A DNA stretch of 58,709 nt, from positions 1-58,709 of the forward strand of contig JBAPRR010000331.1 of NCBI GenBank assembly GCA_049281195.1, given 5' to 3'. Positions 31,926 through 39,964 of this stretch are shown piece after piece. A program made the position numbers and the translations under genes. The notes beneath the pieces were generated by a model. The model was not told the origin of the DNA. It saw only the letters and a program-made list of their open reading frames with translations, and ran no database searches. Every line of letters begins with the position of its first letter. Position 1 is the first letter of the stretch. Source of the DNA: JBAPRR01 sp049281195. Lineage in GTDB: Bacteria; Actinomycetota; Acidimicrobiia; Acidimicrobiales; CAVXTF01.

Positions 31926-33200
31926 CTAGAGCCGCTCGACGTTTTCGCCGTGCATGCGGTTGCGGGTGTCGAGAACGAACCGTGCGTGCGTCGCCACCAT
32001 GTCGAAGTCGAAACAGTCGTGGTCGGTCACGATGACGACCGCTTCTGCCTCCGCAAGCACTTCAGGCGTCAGGTCCACGAGGGTGACGTGTGGCCCGGGA
32101 TCGACCGACAGATATGGATCGACTGCATGCACTTTCGCACCGAGTCCGTACAACCGCCTGGCGATGATCGTCCCCGGAGCCTCGCGGGCATCCCCGGTGT
32201 TCTTCTTGTACGCCATCCCGAGGATCAGGACGTTGCATCCGTTCACCGGTCTGCTCATCCGGTTGAGCGCGAGCACGAGCCGTTGCACGACGTAGTCGGG
32301 CATGTGCTCGTTCACGTCGTTCGCGAGCTCGACGAATCGGAACGAACGTCCGAGCGAGGTTCTGACCTTCCACGACAAGTAGCTGGGGTCGATCGGCAGG
32401 CAATGCCCGCCCACTCCAGGTCCCGGAGTGAATGCCATGTATCCGAACGGCTTGGAAGAGGCGGCCCGAATGGCCTCCCACACGTCGATGCCGAGCTCGC
32501 CGGCGAACATGGCCAACTCGTTCACGAGCGCGATGTTCACGTGCCTGAAGGTGTTCTCCAGAAGCTTCGTCAACTCGGCTTCGCGCGTGCCCGACACCGT
32601 CACGGTGCGTTCTACTAGCGAGTCGAAGAATCCCTTGACCGAAGCAAGTGAGTCTTCGTCTACACCCGACACCACCTTCGGGATGTTCTCGAACCGCCAC
32701 TTGCCGTTGCCCGGATCGATCCGCTCAGGGCTGTATCCGAGATGGAAGTCGGTGCCGACAGCGAGTCCCGATCCGTTCTCGAGAATCGGGCCTACCAACT
32801 CTTCTGTCGTTCCCGGGTAAGTCGTCGACTCGACGATCACCGTCGCTCCGGGCCGCAGAAACCGCGAGAGCATCTCGGCTGCGGACGTCACATAGGTCAG
32901 GTTGGGGATTCCCTCGTCCAAGGGAGTCGGAACGTCGATCACTGCGAAGTCGAAGCCCGCACACTTTTTCTGCTCGGTGGTGGGTTCGTACCGACCCGAC
33001 GCGTTCGCACGTGAAAGCTTTTCTGAGGAGATGTCCTCGACGTACGAGTCGTCAGAAGCGAGCCGCTTGATCCTCTCGGTATCGGTATCGAATCCGACGA
33101 CGGTGTATCCGACTTCGACGGCGCGCATGGCGAGCGGCAGGCCCACGTAGCCCTGGCCCACAACGACGAGCTTTGCCGGTGATTGATCCTTGGTTGTCAT
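31926..33200 (-). CDS. UDP-sugar 6-dehydrogenase (WbpA/UDP-GlcNAc dehydrogenase type)
   Basis: 424-residue NAD-dependent 4-electron dehydrogenase. It carries VVGQGYVGLPLA (NAD loop), VDVPTP-like IDVPTPLDEG, ESTTYPGTTEE, YSPERIDPGNG, ELTKLLENTFRHVNIALVNE, split here as TKLLENTFRHVN, the catalytic cysteine in GVGGHCLPIDPSY, and GMAYKKNTGDARE. These are features of the UDP-N-acetylhexosamine dehydrogenases (WbpA, WbpO) rather than UDP-glucose dehydrogenase. It supplies a uronic acid precursor to the polysaccharide and is the first of the epimerase pair. Confidence 0.88.
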   Translation of the reverse strand: MTTKDQSPAKLVVVGQGYVGLPLAMRAVEVGYTVVGFDTDTERIKRLASDDSYVEDISSEKLSRANASGRYEPTTEQKKCAGFDFAVIDVPTPLDEGIPNLTYVTSAAEMLSRFLRPGATVIVESTTYPGTTEELVGPILENGSGLAVGTDFHLGYSPERIDPGNGKWRFENIPKVVSGVDEDSLASVKGFFDSLVERTVTVSGTREAELTKLLENTFRHVNIALVNELAMFAGELGIDVWEAIRAASSKPFGYMAFTPGPGVGGHCLPIDPSYLSWKVRTSLGRSFRFVELANDVNEHMPDYVVQRLVLALNRMSRPVNGCNVLILGMAYKKNTGDAREAPGTIIARRLYGLGAKVHAVDPYLSVDPGPHVTLVDLTPEVLAEAEAVVIVTDHDCFDFDMVATHARFVLDTRNRMHGENVERL

Positions 33201-33218
33201 CAGAGACCGCTCGGAAGA

Positions 33219-34412
33219 TCAGGCGGGGGAGGGGTTTCGCGCCAGGCCCCAGGCCAGCTCGACCAGCTCGTCCTCCGACGCATGGGCAAGTCTGTCACGG
33301 GCCGGACGCTGCTTCGTCCCGATGGAGTTCATGGATCTCATCACGTTCCACCATCGGCTGAAGTGGCCGCTGTAATAACCCTCGAGATACGCACGGTCGG
33401 GGAGCGCCACGGTTTTCAGGTAGCTGACCACCGCTCGTCTCGGCCTTATCGAACCAAGCGTTTGGACTGAGATGAGAGTCCTGCTTCGCGCTGTGTGATA
33501 GGCGAGAAGCCTCCGGCGCTCCTTGCGCGAGGTCGGGTGCTTGGCCGCCCACGCCGACAATGGGACGATGTCGGTGACACCGAGAAGGTTCCATGCCCGA
33601 TCGATCGCTTCTGCCACGAGGGATTGGGCTCCCCATGTACCACTCAAGGCCTCGATGCGTCCGATGTCGAGATCGTGGGTCAGGACGATCTGGACAATGT
33701 CGCGTAGGCGGATCAGAAGCGGCCTCGTGTCGCCGACGCGTGCTTCGAAGCAAGCATGCAGTAGGCGTTCTTCTGCACCGAGAGTCAACAGATCCTTGCC
33801 TGCGACGCGGATCTCCGACGAGTTGCGAAACAGCTCTGAGTGCTCGACGATCATCGCGTACGGTCCGTCGGCGATGGTCCGGTGGACCTCCACGCGTTCT
33901 CCGGAATCAGAAGTGAGGATCGACCCCTTCCTGAAGCGGGAGTCGAATCCGGGAGCCGGCTCGGCGTGAGTTCGGTTGAAGCCTCTTTGCTTCAGAAGCG
34001 AGATGGCTTCGACGAACTGCGAGGAGCGGACGAGAAGGTTGGCCTCGACGAAGGGGCGAATAGCCGGCGAGCGGTAGTCGAGATGGGCGAAGGCCGGGCC
34101 TTTGAGCAAGCGACTGTCGATCCCGGCTTCTTCCAAGAAGCCCGAGATCGACGCGGTCGATAGCTCTGCCCGAGCGGTCTCTTCGACGACATCGTTATGT
34201 ACCTGCTCCAGGCGGGTCCACTGATTTGCGGAAAGCGCGAGGACTCCGTCTTGCGCAGCGGAGCGCACGAGGCCGACCAGACGCTGGTTCCGGGCAAGCT
34301 CCAAGAGCCTCGGCCAGGTCGACTCGTCCACCGGACCACCGCTCAGGACCTCGTGAGGTGGACCCAAGCCGTAGGCGGCCACCGCCGTCGCCCACGTGCT
34401 CGTGTCGGTCAT
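33219..34412 (-). CDS. Degenerate nucleotidyltransferase-family protein (PF14907 type)
   Basis: 397 residues. The NTP_transf_5 signature is recognisable in LLKGPAFAHLDYRSPAIRPF and LLVRSSQFVEAISLLKQRGF, but the catalytic D-x-D (normally RPMxDxDLLV) reads RPFVEANLLV, so metal-dependent transfer is doubtful. The rest is helical with many Arg and Leu. Such genes are typical passengers in polysaccharide clusters, with unknown function. The start overlaps the stop of the CapD-type gene by 4 nt. Confidence 0.65.
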   Translation of the reverse strand: MTDTSTWATAVAAYGLGPPHEVLSGGPVDESTWPRLLELARNQRLVGLVRSAAQDGVLALSANQWTRLEQVHNDVVEETARAELSTASISGFLEEAGIDSRLLKGPAFAHLDYRSPAIRPFVEANLLVRSSQFVEAISLLKQRGFNRTHAEPAPGFDSRFRKGSILTSDSGERVEVHRTIADGPYAMIVEHSELFRNSSEIRVAGKDLLTLGAEERLLHACFEARVGDTRPLLIRLRDIVQIVLTHDLDIGRIEALSGTWGAQSLVAEAIDRAWNLLGVTDIVPLSAWAAKHPTSRKERRRLLAYHTARSRTLISVQTLGSIRPRRAVVSYLKTVALPDRAYLEGYYSGHFSRWWNVMRSMNSIGTKQRPARDRLAHASEDELVELAWGLARNPSPA

Positions 34413-36325
34413 GCTCTTACGCTTCGCGACCTCGCCCCCAAAAGCGAGAACAGAAGCGTCCTTACTTCGGGGGATTCTCGTTTCTCAGTGGCCTCTTCGA
34501 GATCGAACAGCACGTCGGACAGGGCGTCGTGGCCTATACCGACCGGCACCAGGCGATGCACTGACGCGTGGGACGTCTCATGGACCTCTTCCTCCGGTGC
34601 GTTGAGCTCTTCCTCGAGCTTCTCTCCCGGCCTGACTCCTGTTATGCGGATCGGAATGTCCGTCCCCGGGCTCAAGCCAGACAGCCGGATCATTCGCTGT
34701 GCGAGGTCGAGGATCCTGACCGGCTCGCCCATTTCCAGCATGAAGATCTCGCCGCCCTCGGCCAGCACCGAGGCCTGGAGGACGAGTTGGACGGCCTCAC
34801 GGACGCTCATGAAGTAGCGGGTCATGCGAGGGTCCGTCACGGTGACAGGGCCACCCATGGAGATCTGGCGGTTGAACGTCGGGATGACGCTTCCCCGGCT
34901 GCCAAGGACATTCCCGAAGCGGACGGCGCAATACGGGGCGTTCTCAGGTGCGTGGGCCAGGGTGACCTGCTCGCCGAGCCACTTGGATGCGCCCATGACG
35001 CTCGAGGGCCTTACGGCCTTGTCCGTGGAGATGAAGACGAAACGCTCCACCCCGGTGGCGGTCGCAGCGTCCACCACGTTGCGGGTCCCGAGCACATTGG
35101 TCGAGGCCGCTTCGAGTGGATGGTTCTCCAGGACCGGCACGTGCTTGTGTGCCGCGGCGTGGAATACGACGTCGGGCCTGTAGCGCTCGAACGTTTCGAA
35201 GACCGCCCGGCGGTTCGTCACGTCGACAAGGGCCAGCTCGTGGGGGCACGAGAGCATTCCGGACGCATCGTGGAGGTGTGTCTCGTCGTGGTCGAGCAAG
35301 ACGACCGACTCCGGTCCGAACGCCGCGACCTGGAGGGTGATCTCTGAGCCGATCGAACCACCGGCGCCTGTGATGAGAACCCGCTTGTCAGCGAGCGAAC
35401 GGTGGACCGCGGCCAGGTCGGTGGCGACCTGCTTGCGGCCGAGGAGATCTTCGATCCGGGGCTCGCGGGCTTGGCGGACCGTGGTCGGGTGACCCACTGC
35501 TCCGACTACCTCGCGGACGCTCGGCATCACCTTCATCACGATGCCGGCCGCCTCTGATGCCCTGAGTGCCCGTTCCACCAGCTCGGGCGGAGGTGAGGAG
35601 ACGGCCAGGATGATCTGCTGGATGGAATAGCGCTCAGATGCGTCTGCTATGTCACTGATCCCACCCACAACAGGGACACCGAGCAGGCTGAGGCCGTGGG
35701 CCGCTTTGTCCTCCTCGAACACCGCCACCGGCACGAGGCCGGCCTTCGGGCTCCTCAACATGTCGCGCACGAGGGACGCCGCAGCGTCACGGGTCCCGAT
35801 GACCCCTACGCGCAGACCCATGCGTTTGGAGCCGCGCTGCCAGGCGAACAGTCGGGAGTGGAACCGGAGGGCTCCCATCCCGATTGTGACGAAGATACCG
35901 CCGATGACCAGGACGTTTATCGGAACGATCTCCACCCTGAGGACCCTGCCGATGGGGTGAAGGGCGATTAGGACAGCCATCGAGGAAAGGGCCGCCAAAA
36001 GGATCTGGCGTGCCTCTTCGATCCCGGCATGTCGCCACATCCGGCCGTACAGTCCGAAGAGCTTGTTCGCTGACAACTGAAGGATCAAGGCTGTGCCGAG
36101 GAACATCGCGAAATGCACCCAGTAATCCGAAGGTGCTCTATCGCGGAAGTAGACGACCTCGGCGATGGAATAGGACGTGATGATTATGAGGGTGTCGAGA
36201 ATGACGAAAAAGATGCTGGAACGGACCCTTGATGCGGCTTCGGCGACCCGCGTACCACCTGCCTGAGGTGACGCGAGCCCCACGGCTCCGTCCCCGGGCC
36301 TGGCACGGTTTCGACTCCAGAACAT
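34409..36325 (-). CDS. Membrane-bound nucleotide-sugar 4,6-dehydratase (CapD/PglF type)
   Basis: 638 residues from ATG 36325, which follows a GGGGGG site; ATG 36379 is weaker. Four N-terminal membrane helices lead to a CoA-binding-like Rossmann region (LRVGVIGTRDAAASLVRDML) and the catalytic SDR domain with ITGAGGSIGSE, FHAAAHKHVPVLENHP, FISTDKAVRPSSVMGASK and YFMSVREAVQLVL. It would convert UDP-GlcNAc to the 4-keto-6-deoxy sugar, the precursor used by the DegT-type aminotransferase at 52919, as in bacillosamine-like pathways. Divergent from the small gene and the Wzz-like gene across a 228-nt region. Confidence 0.9.
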   Translation of the reverse strand: MFWSRNRARPGDGAVGLASPQAGGTRVAEAASRVRSSIFFVILDTLIIITSYSIAEVVYFRDRAPSDYWVHFAMFLGTALILQLSANKLFGLYGRMWRHAGIEEARQILLAALSSMAVLIALHPIGRVLRVEIVPINVLVIGGIFVTIGMGALRFHSRLFAWQRGSKRMGLRVGVIGTRDAAASLVRDMLRSPKAGLVPVAVFEEDKAAHGLSLLGVPVVGGISDIADASERYSIQQIILAVSSPPPELVERALRASEAAGIVMKVMPSVREVVGAVGHPTTVRQAREPRIEDLLGRKQVATDLAAVHRSLADKRVLITGAGGSIGSEITLQVAAFGPESVVLLDHDETHLHDASGMLSCPHELALVDVTNRRAVFETFERYRPDVVFHAAAHKHVPVLENHPLEAASTNVLGTRNVVDAATATGVERFVFISTDKAVRPSSVMGASKWLGEQVTLAHAPENAPYCAVRFGNVLGSRGSVIPTFNRQISMGGPVTVTDPRMTRYFMSVREAVQLVLQASVLAEGGEIFMLEMGEPVRILDLAQRMIRLSGLSPGTDIPIRITGVRPGEKLEEELNAPEEEVHETSHASVHRLVPVGIGHDALSDVLFDLEEATEKRESPEVRTLLFSLLGARSRSVRA

Positions 36326-36460
36326 CCGTTGCGCCCCCCTGGCTAGTTGCACAATCGTCCCACATGCGGCTGACAACATTCGCCAAACCGCCCGAGGCGA
36401 TGTTCTCGCACCCTCTGCGTAACCCCTTCAACACGGTACGAGGTGAACGGGCGCCGCGCA

Positions 36461-36478
36461 ATCGTCAGGATTGACGAT
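36461..36478. promoter_or_regulatory. Inverted repeat in the divergent promoter region
   Basis: ATCGTCA and TGACGAT flank GGAT, an exact 7-bp dyad about 136 nt upstream of the CapD-type start and 76 nt upstream of the small gene. It is a candidate operator for the polysaccharide locus. Confidence 0.4.
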
Positions 36479-36553
36479 CCTTTGTGATCTACACTTGGCG
36501 ATCGCTCGGTCTGGGACCCATCCTGGGCAGGGTAATGGGGGGAAAGCGGCCGT

Positions 36554-36748
36554 ATGGCAAAAAGGGCCCGGTGGGGTAGCATCGTCGACTTGTACTTTGC
36601 TGGTCCGAAGCCATTTATCCGTAGGTCGCGCTCCATTCTGGAGAACGACCCAGATATCATGTGGCCCGCGAATCCGACCTCTAGGGTGACGAATCAAGCA
36701 CTATCCGCGGCAGCAGGACGCGTCGCCGCACGGGAGGCCAGGGCCTGA
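36554..36748 (+). CDS. Small hypothetical protein ahead of the Wzz-like gene
   Basis: 64 residues, basic and soluble (begins MAKRARWGSIVDLYFAG). The ATG is preceded by a strong GGGGGGAAAG ribosome site, and the TGA stop directly abuts the next ATG (36749), a coupling geometry seen throughout this window. No family is recognised; no membrane helix. Third-position GC is lower than in neighbours. It may be a real co-translated partner of the Wzz-like protein, or simply a leader frame. Confidence 0.5.
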   Translation: MAKRARWGSIVDLYFAGPKPFIRRSRSILENDPDIMWPANPTSRVTNQALSAAAGRVAAREARA

Positions 36749-38941
36749 ATGGAACCCATCAATTACGGACGGGCGCTCAGACGTCGTTGGCCGCTCATCG
36801 TCGGATTGGGAGTGGTGTGCGCTGTCGTCGGCGTGCTCATCCCGATCAAGGCCCCTTATCCCCCGGTGAAGAGCCAGTGGCAGGCCACGGCCCTGGCAGG
36901 ACTGCCGCCCAAGGATGCCACCGGCAGCCAGACCGTTGAACAGGTCGAGTACTACGCAGAGGTCGAGCAGGTGTTCACCAACACCGCCAAAGCCATGCAT
37001 TTGAAGAAGGACCAAGGGGCTTCGTTACGGCACGACATTCAAATCAAGCACAAAGCAAGTTTGCCTACAGGCTCTCTTAACATTCTTGCCAAACAGCCCA
37101 CAAAGGCGGGCGCCGCCAAACTGGCAAATGAATTCGTCAAGCAGCTCGCTGCCTATATCCAGAGCCAATTGACGCAGCAATACAACAAGGCCCTCGCTTC
37201 GGCCACTTCTTCGGTCAATTCGCTTTCCTCGCAGATTGCCTCCGTCCAGACCCAGATCAATCAGCAGACAAAGGCCACGACTCCGAAGACGACCACCACT
37301 ACGGCGGCCCCGACCACCACAACGACCGTGGCGAAGACGACCACCACCACGGCAGCCCCCACCACCACAACGACCGTGGCGAAGACGACCACCACGACCG
37401 CCAAGAAGACGTTGCCGGCCACAACTACGACCACGGCTGCGACTCAATCGACTCCCACGACCGAGGCCCCGACCGGCGCAGTCGAAACGGTCCACCTGGT
37501 CTCACTGGACAAGCCGGCTAAAACGGCAAAAACCACTACTCCCACTACGGCCAAGAAGGCCCCCACGGCTACGACAGTTGCGAGCCAGGCGGAGATCCTC
37601 CAGCAGAAGCTCACGACCCTCAAACAGGAATACAGCGCCGCAACATCAAAGCTCACCAAGCTTCAGACGCAAGGCCCACCCACCAACGAGTTCGGAATTC
37701 TGTTGGCTGCGAGGACGTCCAACGAGAAATTCCTCCCTGCCACCACGAACCCGTTCGATCGCCGCTCCATTCGGGGCCTGGCGGGGTTCATTGCCGGGTT
37801 GGTGGTCGGGATCATCGTCGCCTTCGGGTTGGACGCTTTCGACAAGCGCCTGAGGACCACGAGCCGCACAGCTGTGGCATTCGGTCTCCCGGTCATTGCC
37901 GAGATCCCGAAAGAGATCCAGCCGGGTGGCAAAAACGCTCCTAGAACGCGCAGAGGCCGGAGGAAATCCGCGGCAGCTTCAGACCTTCCGTTTGCGATCG
38001 CTGTCTTCGACTGGCCGGCCTCGGTGGTCGCCGAGGCCTACAGGCGACTGCGGATCTCTGTCATGTTCGCTCCTGTGCGTTCGGGCAACAGCTCAGTGGC
38101 GGCTCCCGCGAGCCAGAACGGGACGAGCGGCGGTTTCAGTTCCGATGCACTCAGGTCGGTCGGACCTGAGGGCGGGATCCCTGTCGTATCGAGCAGCGAC
38201 GGTAACAAGGAGCCCGACCACAATCAGGCAGATGCGAAGCGCGACGTGATCATGGTCACCTGCGCCACGACCGAGCCAACCAACGCGAAGGTCGTGCTCA
38301 ACCTGGCAGCCTCATATGCGGAGGCAGGAGAGCGGGTGCTCATCGTCTCCACCACGAACCTGCGTTCCGGAGCCCAATTCGCACCCCTCGCCGACCCTTC
38401 GTGGACTCCACCACCTACCGAGACGGTTCACGTCAGCACGCTGCAGACCCAGCAGGCCCCTGAGAACCCGACTCAGCCGATTCCGACGATCTCGCCCTCT
38501 CCAACCGCCGTGAAGGTGCACGATGGCCCACGCGGATCCGACGCCCGAGGCTTCACCGCGGAAGAGGTGGCGGCCAGGTGTGTCCCGCACCGGGTGTCAG
38601 GCGTCTCGCGGCTGGACCTGGGAGCGCTTCTGCGTGGCCCGGGTGAATTGGCGACTAAGGGCGATGCGGTGATCAGAACCGCCCGCGAGATTGCGGACGT
38701 CGTAATCGTGGAGGCTCCGTCGATGCTCGGAGCCACCGATGCCGAAGCGTTGACGAGGTCGGTAGATGCGATCCTCGTCGTCGCCCAGAGCTACAACACG
38801 ACAGTAGGAAACGCCAGGCGCACAGCCGAGCTTCTGCGTCGAGTGGCTGCTCCTACCCTCGGCGTCGTCCTGACCGAGGTTCTTATGACCGCCAAGCAGC
38901 GCAGGATTCTGAGCCCCGAGGTTCCGTCAAAGACCAAGTGA
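36749..38941 (+). CDS. Wzz/Wzc-like polysaccharide copolymerase with decayed kinase domain
   Basis: 730 residues. TM1 (about 13-32), a Wzz-type extracytoplasmic region with helical segments, a Thr-rich repeat block (about 180-250), and TM2 (about 342-362, GLAGFIAGLVVGIIVAFGLD). Then a cytoplasmic P-loop-fold domain (about 499-725): VTCATTEPTNAKVVLNLA holds the place of the Walker A, but GK[ST] reads AKV, and the following acidic Walker A' reads STTNLRSG. No C-terminal Tyr cluster. It should thus be structural, setting chain length, without tyrosine-kinase activity. ATG abuts the small upstream gene. Confidence 0.82.
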   Translation: MEPINYGRALRRRWPLIVGLGVVCAVVGVLIPIKAPYPPVKSQWQATALAGLPPKDATGSQTVEQVEYYAEVEQVFTNTAKAMHLKKDQGASLRHDIQIKHKASLPTGSLNILAKQPTKAGAAKLANEFVKQLAAYIQSQLTQQYNKALASATSSVNSLSSQIASVQTQINQQTKATTPKTTTTTAAPTTTTTVAKTTTTTAAPTTTTTVAKTTTTTAKKTLPATTTTTAATQSTPTTEAPTGAVETVHLVSLDKPAKTAKTTTPTTAKKAPTATTVASQAEILQQKLTTLKQEYSAATSKLTKLQTQGPPTNEFGILLAARTSNEKFLPATTNPFDRRSIRGLAGFIAGLVVGIIVAFGLDAFDKRLRTTSRTAVAFGLPVIAEIPKEIQPGGKNAPRTRRGRRKSAAASDLPFAIAVFDWPASVVAEAYRRLRISVMFAPVRSGNSSVAAPASQNGTSGGFSSDALRSVGPEGGIPVVSSSDGNKEPDHNQADAKRDVIMVTCATTEPTNAKVVLNLAASYAEAGERVLIVSTTNLRSGAQFAPLADPSWTPPPTETVHVSTLQTQQAPENPTQPIPTISPSPTAVKVHDGPRGSDARGFTAEEVAARCVPHRVSGVSRLDLGALLRGPGELATKGDAVIRTAREIADVVIVEAPSMLGATDAEALTRSVDAILVVAQSYNTTVGNARRTAELLRRVAAPTLGVVLTEVLMTAKQRRILSPEVPSKTK
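37289..37405 (+). repeat. 48-nt in-frame tandem repeat (Thr-rich)
   Basis: Two full copies (37289-37336 and 37337-37384) and a partial third encode a Thr-rich unit of about 16 residues ending TTTTTVAK. The copies differ at only a few positions, suggesting recent expansion by slippage or recombination within the Wzz-like gene. Confidence 0.85.
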
Positions 38942-38957
38942 TCCGCCCGTAGGCGGA
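38942..38957. terminator. Short hairpin between convergent genes
   Basis: TCCGCC and GGCGGA around CGTA directly follow the Wzz-like stop; the sulfotransferase stop lies 14 nt further on. It could terminate transcription on either strand. No U-tract. Confidence 0.4.
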
Positions 38958-38970
38958 GGCCGACCGACCC

Positions 38971-39963
38971 CTAAAGTTCCAGCGTTGCTATGTACTGGCG
39001 GTACGCCCCGTACTTCTCGAAGAACCTGTCCAGCTCGCGGGAAACCTTCCGGTTCAACCGCGATCTCCCCGCCACGGCCTCGAGCAACCCCGACGTCCCC
39101 TTCGAGTATCCGTACCGCCTCATGCCGGCCCAACATATGGCCTCGATCTGGCGCGCCTGTTCTGGACTCAGGCTTCTCTCCCAGGAACCTTCTGTCCGAT
39201 CGGTGGTGACATCTCCGAGGGCCTCGGTCTTCCAGTGCTCCCACGGCAGGACGAAATCACCATGAGGGGTGAGCCTTTTTTCGGTGGGGTCCCTTCCGAT
39301 CATTTCCGCAATCCTGCGACGGGCCGCGTCCGGGTCAACGACGACATCCTCGTACCTGAGGACGAGGCAGCCCCTTGAGCCCACGACCTGGACCAGTTGC
39401 GAAAGCGCCTGCTGATCCACTTTCCATCTCGCGGCGAGACCCAGATGGATCTGGCCGCCGATCGAGTTCAGGTCCTCCTGGTCGGTCCATGGCATGGAAA
39501 GGCCGGAGGCGACGACCGCTCTCGGATCACGAACAACCGCCACGAAGCGTGTCCAGGGGGCGGCTTTCAGGATCGGCGGCCACCACAGGATGTGACCAGG
39601 GGTCTTCTCGCCGTAGACCTCGGAGGGTCCGACGAGAGCGCGCACGATGGCTTCGAACATTCCGTATGGCGATCGGCAGGTCCCGCCCAGGTCGTCCACG
39701 ACGCTCATAGGATCCAGGACCAGGCCCTTGGAGGAGTCGAGATCCACAAAGTTCCGCACCTCTGACAGCAGGTCCTCGCCGACCAACGGGAATGTCCGAC
39801 GGTCGATCAAACCCGAAGCAAAGGCCGGAAAGAAATGTGTCTCCGGCGGCATTCCCACCCCGGCGATCTCGCAAGCAAGTCGTTGCACCAGGGTGGTGCC
39901 TGAGCGTGCGCTTCCGACGATGAAAAACGAGACCGTCCCGTCGGGTGGTGGCGAGTGGTCCAT
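38971..39963 (-). CDS. Sulfotransferase 1 (PAPS-dependent type)
   Basis: 330 residues with the two hallmark motifs of PAPS sulfotransferases: the 5'-phosphosulfate loop FIVGSARSGTTLVQRL near residue 15 and the 3'-phosphate loop FVAVVRDPRAVVASGL near 145, with LRYEDVVVDP after it. It would move sulfate from PAPS to a hydroxyl of the surface glycan or a lipid. It is soluble, with no membrane segment. It lies downstream of a GT4 glycosyltransferase gene with no gap (TGAGATG), so both are coupled. It differs clearly from the other two sulfotransferases in this window. Confidence 0.85.
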   Translation of the reverse strand: MDHSPPPDGTVSFFIVGSARSGTTLVQRLACEIAGVGMPPETHFFPAFASGLIDRRTFPLVGEDLLSEVRNFVDLDSSKGLVLDPMSVVDDLGGTCRSPYGMFEAIVRALVGPSEVYGEKTPGHILWWPPILKAAPWTRFVAVVRDPRAVVASGLSMPWTDQEDLNSIGGQIHLGLAARWKVDQQALSQLVQVVGSRGCLVLRYEDVVVDPDAARRRIAEMIGRDPTEKRLTPHGDFVLPWEHWKTEALGDVTTDRTEGSWERSLSPEQARQIEAICWAGMRRYGYSKGTSGLLEAVAGRSRLNRKVSRELDRFFEKYGAYRQYIATLEL

Positions 39964-39964
39964 C

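Noticed and set aside
37025..37495. Gly/Arg-rich frame antisense to the Thr-rich part of the Wzz-like gene
   Set aside because: It is the reverse reading of the ACC-rich repeats; no start site and no independent support.
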